A stretch of 64,000 nucleotides of DNA, taken from positions 1 to 64,000 of the forward strand of contig JAUICN010000002.1 of the NCBI GenBank assembly GCA_030427835.1. Direction: 5' to 3'. The position numbers and the translations under genes were made by a program. Under the pieces are notes generated by a model. That model was not told the DNA's origin. It ran no database searches and saw only the letters and a list, made by a program, of their open reading frames with translations. The DNA is from Polyangia bacterium. Its GTDB lineage: Bacteria; Myxococcota_A; Polyangia; Polyangiales; JAUICN01. Each line of letters starts with the position of its first letter. Within the stretch, counting starts at the first letter, position 1. This document shows positions 44,435-52,155 of this stretch, one piece after another.

Positions 44435-45199
44435 GTGACTTACTTTCGATGGGTTCTTCTTGGGTGGATGTGTGCATTGGTCCTTGGTGGGTGCGCGGGC
44501 GATGATTTCGATCCACTTGAGGTGTTTGCACCATCGGTGACGGATGTGGTGTTTGAGGTGGACTACGAGGAGGGTGCAGAGCCGTTCGTGGGGAACCTTC
44601 CCAATGGCAACAGCCGTTGGAATCTCACGCGCAACAACGTGGAAGCCATGTTTGGGGTAACCCCCGCTCGCACGTTTACGATTCCTGATCAGCTCGCCCA
44701 GATGGAAAATCTTGGCGCTATTGATGACGGTGTTTTTTCCGTTAGTAATCTATTGTCCATTGCCGACCAGGCGTCGGATGAGACGAATACTTCGAGTCGG
44801 AAGGTATTCCATGTGCTGTTTCTCGATGGATACTTGGATGATGGCGGAGAGCCCAACGAGGGTGTGTTGGGGGTTTCCATTGGCGGTACGCGCACCATTG
44901 CCATGTTCAAACCCGTGATCGACAGCACCAGCGCGGCTGGGTTTGTGGAGCAGACCACGTTGGTGCACGAGTTTGGCCATGCCATTGGCCTTGTGAACAA
45001 TGGTGTTCCGTTGCAATCAGAACATCACGATCACGAAAACGGTGCCCACTGTACCAACGACAAATGCGTGATGTATTTCGCCAACGAAGGCAAGGCCGAT
45101 CTTGCGGATTTTGTTCGACGACTGGTGGTGACCGGAGACGACACCGTATTCGGCCCCGAGTGCCAGGCGGACGTGGAAGCTGTGCGCGGTGATGAATAG
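44435..45199 (+). CDS. Archaemetzincin-like metalloprotease lipoprotein
   Basis: A 254-residue lipoprotein (lipobox LVLGGC). The zinc motif HEFGHAIGLVNNG (His178, Glu179, His182) is followed by HHDHENGAHC, then CVMY. The layout HExxHxxG...HCxxxxC.M matches archaemetzincin-type sites, but with an insertion before the third His, a form I recall from hypothetical proteins in Myxococcota. The Cys pair (206 and 211) and Met213 fit. It is probably a monomeric, envelope-anchored peptidase; the substrate is unknown. Confidence 0.82.
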   Translation: MTYFRWVLLGWMCALVLGGCAGDDFDPLEVFAPSVTDVVFEVDYEEGAEPFVGNLPNGNSRWNLTRNNVEAMFGVTPARTFTIPDQLAQMENLGAIDDGVFSVSNLLSIADQASDETNTSSRKVFHVLFLDGYLDDGGEPNEGVLGVSIGGTRTIAMFKPVIDSTSAAGFVEQTTLVHEFGHAIGLVNNGVPLQSEHHDHENGAHCTNDKCVMYFANEGKADLADFVRRLVVTGDDTVFGPECQADVEAVRGDE

Positions 45200-45221
45200 T
45201 ACTGGCGGATGGTAGTGGGGA

Positions 45222-46724
45222 CTACAGACTGGTATCGACCGCGGTGTACCAAAACTGGTGGTTGGCGGTAGCCTTCTTCCGGCCCTTGTTGATGGATTTC
45301 AAAAGTTCGGCTCCTTCTTGGCCCACGGCGGTGTATCCCATGGCCTCTAGCGCGCTGCGGGCGGTACCTATTCGATGTGTGGGGCCAAAGAGGATGACGA
45401 GGTGGTGGGCCTTGGGGCACGTGCGCACTTTCCCTTGTTTGTTTGCGACGCTTCCGAGCTCGCTTGTGGGCAGGGCCCCTTGGTTGACGTCAATGTAATC
45501 AATCCCCGTGTTCGAATAGTCGTCGCCCGTATTGAAAGTGGCCGTGGGCTGACCGGCGATGAGAAGGGAAGCGTTGTCGTACACTGAACTGAGGGCCTTG
45601 AAGGCTCCGCCTGATTTCGCAAGAATTCTGGAGCGCCAGTCACCCGCAGGCACCGTGCTTCCTGTTGTTCGGATCTCGCAGGTAAAGTTGTCCTTCACCG
45701 TGGTGGTGGGTGGACGGTAGCCGACGCCTTCCCCAAAGGTCACCCTTGGCATGTGGCGCTCTAGAAAGATGTCTGCGGTTCCGACTGCGTAGATGCCGAG
45801 TACTTCCCCGATGTGAATGCCTTCCATGCGGAGCAACTTGCTCCAGCCCAGTTGCTCGTAGGTTTCAACAGCGTTCTCGATGCACTGTACGGGTACGAGG
45901 CCCATCTCGTTGAGGAAGGGGCCAAAGATGTAGTGCCAGAGGTCGCGGCATTCGCTGGACCAGACCATGCGGTAGATGGCCCAACTTAGGACGATGGTGC
46001 CCGTGGCTCCGATGGCGGACATGGTGCCGGTGGTGGCGCTGCCCATGGCTGCTGCGGTTCTCGCAGCGGCGGCCAGGGGTACGCGCAGGGTCTGCGTGAT
46101 TGTGTTCGCACCTGTGGTGAGGGCAGTTCGAATGGTGTTGAAGGACTTGGCGCCAGACTTTGCGGCCCGGGTGACCACGACCCTGACTTTCTGAAGCCAG
46201 TTCGGGCTTCTGGGACCTGTTCCCTTGGGCCATTTGGTGTGGGGTTGGGATGTGGCGAGTTGCTCTACACTTTTCGCAAACTCCGCGGCGGTGGGTCCAC
46301 CGAAAATGAAGGCGAAGGAGGGGCCGTTGTTGGAGGGTTGGTCCATCATGGCTTGGATGTGTTCGCGGTTCGTGGTGGTGGGTAGGGTGTCGCCTTGATG
46401 GTTGATGACGCTGCTGGCGCCGGCACCATTGGTGGCCTTGAGGCACATGAAGGCGGGCTGTACGTCGCCCTGTTCGATATGGGGCTGGAAGTCGTTGCAG
46501 TCCTGCGCTGGAAAGGCGAGCGATAGGGTGAGCTCTGGTGTTTTCCCGTCGTCCATGGCCTGGTAGGCCTCTTCCATGGAGAGGGTTTGGATGTGTTCCG
46601 GGTCTGCGGATTTCGCGGAGGAGTGAAGAGCTGTGCAGGCCGTGGCCCAGGGGACTATGGCCAACAGTAGGGTGAGCGGGTGGGGTGAACGCTTGGGTAC
46701 AGCGGGTAAGCGCGTGGGGGGCAT
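45222..46724 (-). CDS. Lipoprotein of unrecognised three-member family, copy A
   Basis: A 500-residue lipoprotein (lipobox ATAC). The N-terminal domain holds LSLAFPAQDCNDFQPHIEQGDVQ and CLKATNGAG, nearly matched in copy B. After KGTGPRSPNWLQKVRVVVTRAA come Ala/Thr-rich hydrophobic turns and TIVLSWAIYRMVWSSECRD, a likely membrane-inserting segment with conserved Cys. The C-terminal half (MEGIHIGEVLGIYAVGTAD onwards, PKAHHLVILFG) is also shared. No known domain. The paralogue starts 122 bp upstream. Function is not predictable; the segment suggests pore or membrane activity only as speculation. Confidence 0.8.
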   Translation of the reverse strand: MPPTRLPAVPKRSPHPLTLLLAIVPWATACTALHSSAKSADPEHIQTLSMEEAYQAMDDGKTPELTLSLAFPAQDCNDFQPHIEQGDVQPAFMCLKATNGAGASSVINHQGDTLPTTTNREHIQAMMDQPSNNGPSFAFIFGGPTAAEFAKSVEQLATSQPHTKWPKGTGPRSPNWLQKVRVVVTRAAKSGAKSFNTIRTALTTGANTITQTLRVPLAAAARTAAAMGSATTGTMSAIGATGTIVLSWAIYRMVWSSECRDLWHYIFGPFLNEMGLVPVQCIENAVETYEQLGWSKLLRMEGIHIGEVLGIYAVGTADIFLERHMPRVTFGEGVGYRPPTTTVKDNFTCEIRTTGSTVPAGDWRSRILAKSGGAFKALSSVYDNASLLIAGQPTATFNTGDDYSNTGIDYIDVNQGALPTSELGSVANKQGKVRTCPKAHHLVILFGPTHRIGTARSALEAMGYTAVGQEGAELLKSINKGRKKATANHQFWYTAVDTSL

Positions 46725-46845
46725 TCTAGGCTACCTAGCCAGATTTATGCCAGCCGACCTTTTTCCACAATGATGGGCCTAAACCGCTTTCAGTGCCCAC
46801 CAAAGTGGCTACTCGGGTTTCGTGTCCCCACCTGGTCTGTACACT

Positions 46846-48378
46846 CTAGGGGCGGTGATCGGTGTCGATGTACCAGAGCTGGTGGGTACTGGGTTTGGCA
46901 CTGGTTGAGTTCTCGATGGAATCCAGCCACCCACCACGGTCAACATCCTTGTAGCCGTATCCGTCCAACATACCGGCGATGCCCCAGCGCATGTCAGGCA
47001 TTCCGGTGAGTACAATCACGTGATGGGCGGTGGGGCAGGTTTTCACGGTGTTTCCTTTTGCCGCCAGTGCTTGGAGGAGCGCGTTGCTGCCGTTTCCCGT
47101 GCTGTAGACGTCCACGCCCGTGTTGGCGTAGTCGGTACCCGCAAGGAAGCTTGCTACAGGCTTATTGTTCACCTTCAGCATGGCGGGTGCGCCCAGCCAT
47201 CCCACGTGATCCAACAGGGAGCCTATTTTCGACAGTAGGCTTCCGATGGATCCTGTCTGGGTTAGTTGCACACCGGTGGTGATGCCGCAGTGGGGACGAT
47301 CATCTGTTTTAGGGATAGCTCTGGGGTACCTGCCGCCGTGGTCGATCTGAAGTTCTGGCATGTGTTTGAACAGGAAGGCTTCGGCAGCGCCCACTTGGTA
47401 GATGCCTAGGAACTCACCGAGGGCGATGCCTTCCATGCGCAGCATGTTGCTCCAGCCCAGTTGCTCAAAGGTTTGCTGGGCGTTTTCCACGCATTGCACG
47501 GGGACCAAACTGATGGCGTTGAGGTAGGGCCCGAAGATGTAGTGCCAGATGTCGCGGCACTCGCTGGACCAAACCATGCGGTAGATGGCCCAGCTAAGAA
47601 CGGTGAGGCTCGCGGCTCCACCCATGGCGGGAAGTACACTCGAGGTTGCAGCGCTAGAGGCTGCCGTGCTGGCGGCGCTGGTGACGATTGGAACGGCCCG
47701 TGCGGCTGCAGTGAGGGCGACGCGTACGGTGCTTGCAAAGACCGTTGCGCCGGCCGCAAGTTGGGTTTTGATGGCGTTGAAGGTTTGGGCGCCCGAGGTA
47801 GCGGCCCGGGTGAGGGCGACGCGTACGTTTTGCAACCAACCGGGGTTGCTGGGGCCGGTACCCTTGGGCCACTTGGCGTTGGGCTGAGTTTTGGCCAGCT
47901 CTTGCACCTGTTGAGCAAAGTTTTCTGCGACCGGTCCACCTAGTAAGAATGCCCAGGAGGGACCACCGTGCCCGGCATGCTGCCGTAGGGCGCGGAGGTG
48001 TTCGTCGTTCTGGGTGGTGGGGAGTGTTTTCCCATCGTGATTGATGATTTCTGTTGCCCCAGCACCGTTGATGGGCTTGAGACACATGAAGGCGAGTTGT
48101 ACATCGCCCTCTTCGATATGGGGCTGGAAGTCGTCGCAATCTGTGGCCGGGAATGCCAAAGAGATCGTGAGTTCCGGGCTCGCGTCGTCGTCCATCGCAA
48201 GGGTTGCCTCTTTCACCGACAATGTGTGAACGCCGTTTGGGCTGAGGGCCTCGGGGTTCGCTGATTTTAGGGCGGTTCCGTTTGCCGCCATGCACGCCGG
48301 GGCTAGCAGGACGAGTAGACCGAGTATTTGCCGTTGTATGCCGGTATGGGGGACTCGAGGGGAGAGCGGGGGGGCCAT
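46846..48378 (-). CDS. Lipoprotein of unrecognised three-member family, copy B
   Basis: A 510-residue paralogue of the gene at 45222. Shared stretches include LSLAFPATDCDDFQPHIEEGDVQ and LSWAIYRMVWSSECRDIWHYIFGP, then VQCVENAQQTFEQLGWS. Its signal ends LLAPAC. Conserved Cys residues in both copies suggest disulfides. It is followed, same direction, by copy A after 121 bp, so one operon or two. It diverges from a lipoprotein gene (48635), with a 21-bp tandem repeat between. Confidence 0.8.
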   Translation of the reverse strand: MAPPLSPRVPHTGIQRQILGLLVLLAPACMAANGTALKSANPEALSPNGVHTLSVKEATLAMDDDASPELTISLAFPATDCDDFQPHIEEGDVQLAFMCLKPINGAGATEIINHDGKTLPTTQNDEHLRALRQHAGHGGPSWAFLLGGPVAENFAQQVQELAKTQPNAKWPKGTGPSNPGWLQNVRVALTRAATSGAQTFNAIKTQLAAGATVFASTVRVALTAAARAVPIVTSAASTAASSAATSSVLPAMGGAASLTVLSWAIYRMVWSSECRDIWHYIFGPYLNAISLVPVQCVENAQQTFEQLGWSNMLRMEGIALGEFLGIYQVGAAEAFLFKHMPELQIDHGGRYPRAIPKTDDRPHCGITTGVQLTQTGSIGSLLSKIGSLLDHVGWLGAPAMLKVNNKPVASFLAGTDYANTGVDVYSTGNGSNALLQALAAKGNTVKTCPTAHHVIVLTGMPDMRWGIAGMLDGYGYKDVDRGGWLDSIENSTSAKPSTHQLWYIDTDHRP

Positions 48379-48508
48379 GGAGCCCTATGCCTTGCCAGTT
48401 TTGTGCCAAGCCAGTGATCCGCTCAAAATGTAGTACATTTGCTCCAACTACCTCGCTGTCTACCCCGGAAGGTGGCTAGTCGGGTTGTTTGTCTCCAGCA
48501 TCTTGGTC

Positions 48509-48550
48509 CATCGGTACAGGCTTCCTAGGCATCGGTACAGGCTTCCTAGG
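48509..48550. repeat. Two perfect 21-bp tandem repeats
   Basis: CATCGGTACAGGCTTCCTAGG occurs twice head to tail without mismatch, 131 bp from the leftward start (48378) and 85 bp from the rightward start (48635). It contains CCTAGG. It may be an operator pair or just a duplication. Confidence 0.85.
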
Positions 48551-48634
48551 AAGAGCTTCGGGTACGCGGGCGTATGGCACCGGTGTGCATTGCAAAGGAA
48601 ACCAGGCCACAGTTGGGCCGAAGGTGGCTTACTT

Positions 48635-49675
48635 ATGACTCGACGTGGCAGTTTCGCGTTTGGCGCTAATTTTCTGGGGCTCTCTTTTTTACTGGGGTTC
48701 ACCCTTGTTGGCTGTGTGGCTCTTTCCGGGGCCTCTGAGGAGTTCGGGGCGAAGGGTGTGGCCCAGGAAGTGCTGGATGGGGTGGGTGTGTTCCTGGGTT
48801 GGGGTACGGATCGGTACGAACACCCGCTGTGTGAGGGTGTGGTGGTAGGTGCCGAGCAGAGCACAGCGGTGGTTTGGACCGCGCTCACGCAATATGGGGC
48901 CGTGGGGCCCAGGGTTGAGTTTTCGGAGAAGTTCGTTGAATCAAGAAAAAAGGCCAGGAATGTGGCCCGCATCAAGGAACCTGAGACTCGCTACTTTTGT
49001 GTGGCGTCATCTGGTTCTGCGGAGTGTTGCACGGACCACGATTGCGATGCGGGTCTGCCCTATTGCGATGCCGTTTGTGAGGATAGGTGCCGACTTCGTA
49101 TTGCCTACGTACAACAGGGCACCGAGTGCCAAGGGCTCATTGAGGACAACAAGTCCTTCTACTTCATGCGTGGCCTTTCGGAGTTTTTTAATCCCAATGT
49201 GACAGGCGTGGCTGCGGTTACACGCCATCGCTACTTTGTTCGCCCAGATGAGTACGAACCTGATCTTCCAAAGGAAACGGTGCCGGGGGTTTCTCCTCCG
49301 ACGCCTCCCACGGAGCGCTACGCCGTTGCTGTTCGAAATGAGCTTGTGGGTGCGCCTGGTCCGGAGGTGCCGACCATTGGCATGCAAACCGTGTGGCGCC
49401 GGCTAAGCCAGGTGGAAACGGGCAATGCGATGTTGGGGAGTGATCTTGGAAAGGATGTTTGCTGGGTAGATCCCATTGCGGCCCTGGCGCGCGCGTCCGA
49501 GCAGGCTTCCCATGTGGTGTACTACACACAGTTTTTTGATGACGACGACCGTTTGGGCATCAAGCGGGTGGTAACGACTCCGATTGGCCCCTACTCGCTT
49601 ACTGTAGAACAGGCGGGAATCTACAGGGGTTCCGTGCGGCTCCTGAATGGCAAGTTCGCTGGCTTTGTGGAATAG
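48635..49675 (+). CDS. Cys-rich lipoprotein beside the three-member family
   Basis: A 346-residue lipoprotein; ATG 48635 gives lipobox LVGC, and codons before it (to 48485) read only the repeat. The mature part has a Cys cluster SAECCTDHDCDAGLPYCDAVCEDRC near residue 130, an EGF- or Dickkopf-like arrangement seen in secreted myxobacterial proteins. The rest is mixed. Its 3' end overlaps the third family copy on the other strand by 55 bp. No clear function. Confidence 0.78.
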   Translation: MTRRGSFAFGANFLGLSFLLGFTLVGCVALSGASEEFGAKGVAQEVLDGVGVFLGWGTDRYEHPLCEGVVVGAEQSTAVVWTALTQYGAVGPRVEFSEKFVESRKKARNVARIKEPETRYFCVASSGSAECCTDHDCDAGLPYCDAVCEDRCRLRIAYVQQGTECQGLIEDNKSFYFMRGLSEFFNPNVTGVAAVTRHRYFVRPDEYEPDLPKETVPGVSPPTPPTERYAVAVRNELVGAPGPEVPTIGMQTVWRRLSQVETGNAMLGSDLGKDVCWVDPIAALARASEQASHVVYYTQFFDDDDRLGIKRVVTTPIGPYSLTVEQAGIYRGSVRLLNGKFAGFVE

Positions 49676-50654
49676 GGTTTGAGGAGTACGTCGTTTTTGG
49701 TGGCTACTTGGTGAAGTAGAAGAGTTTTTTGCGACTGGGTGATCGATTCCGATAGGTTGCTTCCGTACAGCTTCTTGAAGCCATGGTTTTCCAACAGGGT
49801 TGTGTTTCTTGGTGTGTTGTTGCCCAGCACGATGAGGTAGGTGGCGGTTGGGCACAGGGCAATTTGTGCCGCTTTTTCCGGAAGGGTGAGGGGATGCACG
49901 TCTGCATAGAAATCTGAAAGTACCTTCGGGATTTCCGAGCCGAACTGGTAGGGCAGGGGGAGAGGGGTTTTGTTGATGATGAGCTGCGCGGGCCCACGCA
50001 GTGATCCCAATTGCCAGGACAGATTCGAATCCCTGTAGAGTTTGCTTGGGTTGGTGGGTCCGCTCTTTCCAAGAAGCTTCACTGTGCACTGTCCGTCGCT
50101 CCTGGGGGTATCGACACCCGGTGGAAGATAGCCAGGTTCGTGGCGTAGGCTGTATTGCTCGATGATCTTTGCGGCTTCCACGGCGCTTACGAGGCCGAGC
50201 GCGTTCCCAAGGATGGCCATCTCTTTGCGTACAAGGCCGTAGAGGCCGAACTGTTCGTAGGCTTCCTGGGCCTGTTCCCAACATTTCTGGTGCAGCAGGC
50301 CCATCATATCCAGGAAGGGCGCGAATAGGTTGTGGATGAGGTCGTCGCAGGTGAAGGATTCGATGATTCGAAATACCCCCCCAACTGAGGGTAAATGCTC
50401 CTGTTGCTGCCAGGGTCTGGGGGAAGGTGCGTGCTGTTTGGATGACGGCCACCCGCAGTACCTTTCCGGTGGTGGCGAGGGATTGTTTGAGGAGTCGTGT
50501 GCCTGTGTGTACGCCCCTTAGGATGATGGTTCTTGCTCTGGAGAAGAAGTGCGCTGTAGGAGCGACTTCGGCGCCGCATCCGAGCAGACAAAGCACCGCA
50601 ATCGCGGTGCCTAGGGTTGCGTTTCTTGGGGGGTATTCTGAATAGCCTCAGCAA
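49621..50654 (-). pseudogene. Third copy of the lipoprotein family, frameshifted in two homopolymers
   Basis: Reading left, TTG 50654 begins LLRLFRIP; dropping one C from a C6 run (50628-50633) joins it to ATLGTAIAVLCLLGC, a good lipobox. A second break is a G7 run (50376-50382): dropping one G turns LSWGG-IS into LSWGVFRIIES, which then aligns with LSWAIYRMVWSS of copies A and B. After that DDLIHNLFAPFLD matches RDLWHYIFGPFLN. It ends at 49621. The N-terminal domain of A and B (about 150 residues) is absent. It is decayed, phase-variable, or mis-sequenced. Confidence 0.75.
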
Positions 50655-50786
50655 GAACTGACCCGTGGCTAGAAACGGTTTCCTATGCGGAGTGGCACCG
50701 TTTCGGGATTCATTCCCTTGTTGTCTGATGGCCATTGTTACGAAAATTTGGACTTCGGGTCCCGTTTTTGGCCCAATCCATGGGCG

Positions 50787-52055
50787 ATGGTTCAACCGGT
50801 GCGACGCATGCTTTGGGTAGGTGGTGCTTTTCTGGTGATGGCGCTTTTTGTGCCGGTGCCTGTGCACGCGGAATCCGTGTCCAGCCGGGGGCGTTGGACG
50901 GTGCAACCTGGGGATGTGCTGGGCACGTTGGCACGGCGTTTTCACGTTAGCGTGGACGAGCTGAAGCGCTGGAATGAACTCACCTCGGACCGTATTCGGG
51001 TGGGGCAGACCCTGGTGGTGCAGTGTCCGCCTGAGCTTCGAGCATCGCCCTCTTCTACCGAGGAGGACCAATCCGCGCGAACTACGCCATCGGTCGATGA
51101 GGGTGGTGAAGCTTCTGCTGAGGGCGAAGGCCCGCGTACGCAGCGGTATGTGGTGAAACGTGGAGATCGCCTTTCACGTATCGCCCAGTCTCACGGGATG
51201 ACAGTCGAGGACATTGTTTCGCTCAATCCTGGGATGTCTCCAAACCGGTTGCGGGTAGGGCAAATCCTCCGCATGCGACAAGGAAAATACCAGGTGGAGT
51301 ATGAGGTGCGCCGCGGGGATACCTTAAGTTCTCTTGCGAAACAGCACGATGTTTCGGTGCGAGATTTAAGCCGCTGGAATCGGCATGTGAACCCCAACAG
51401 GATTCGATCGGGGCAGCAGTTGGTGATTCACACGGATCGGGCACCGAGCCATTCCGAGTCTGTGGGCGCTCCCAATCGTGGTGTGTTGCGTAACGCCGCT
51501 CAGTTGCCCACCCACCCGGGGTACGTGATCCGAAGCCGGAACAAGGCGTGGGGGACAGCGGAAACGATTCACGCCATCGTGGATGGTGCCGACCGTGTGG
51601 TGGCGCGCCACGGGAGTTCACCACGCATTCGTGTGCATGATATTAGCCGCCGCTACGGGGGATCCCTTGACGGACACTTGAGTCATCAAAGCGGGCGCGA
51701 TGTGGACATCGCATATTACCAACGGCGGTGCCCCAACAACGTGTGTATGTTCGTGAGCGTTCGGCCCCGAGATTTGGATGTGCGGCGGCAATGGACCCTG
51801 TTTCAGCACTGGCTGGAGAACGATTCGGTGGAGTCGATTTTCGTGGACTACGCGTTGCAACGGCCGCTCTACCAGTTTGCACAGCGCAATGGCGCAACCA
51901 CTCAGCAGTTGGACCGCTGGTTTCAATACCCAAGGGGAAAAAATGTTCCCGCCGGGGTGGTGCGCCACTTCCCTAAACACCACCACCACTTCCACGCCCG
52001 TTTCCGTTGTCATTCCACGGACTCCGAGTGCTCTCCGCCGCTTGCGAGTCACTAG
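50787..52055 (+). CDS. LysM-repeat MepA-type murein endopeptidase
   Basis: A 422-residue secreted protein; ATG 50787 gives a signal peptide ending VPVHAES. Three LysM domains (about 37-79, 119-164, 170-215) bind peptidoglycan. The C-terminal domain is like penicillin-insensitive murein endopeptidase (peptidase M74): LSHQSGRDVDI (His300, Asp305, Asp307) and HHHHFHARF (398-406) supply zinc ligands. It should cleave D-Ala-mDAP cross-links; family members are periplasmic. A codon-rich upstream start at 50685 is unlikely. Confidence 0.9.
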   Translation: MVQPVRRMLWVGGAFLVMALFVPVPVHAESVSSRGRWTVQPGDVLGTLARRFHVSVDELKRWNELTSDRIRVGQTLVVQCPPELRASPSSTEEDQSARTTPSVDEGGEASAEGEGPRTQRYVVKRGDRLSRIAQSHGMTVEDIVSLNPGMSPNRLRVGQILRMRQGKYQVEYEVRRGDTLSSLAKQHDVSVRDLSRWNRHVNPNRIRSGQQLVIHTDRAPSHSESVGAPNRGVLRNAAQLPTHPGYVIRSRNKAWGTAETIHAIVDGADRVVARHGSSPRIRVHDISRRYGGSLDGHLSHQSGRDVDIAYYQRRCPNNVCMFVSVRPRDLDVRRQWTLFQHWLENDSVESIFVDYALQRPLYQFAQRNGATTQQLDRWFQYPRGKNVPAGVVRHFPKHHHHFHARFRCHSTDSECSPPLASH

Positions 52056-52155
52056 GGCGGCGATTTTTGCGTAGTTCTGCGACGTGTACGAAACGTTTGC
52101 GCAGTGCATGATCGTGGACAGGGAAGTGCTGGTTTCCCATACTCGTAAGTAGGGA

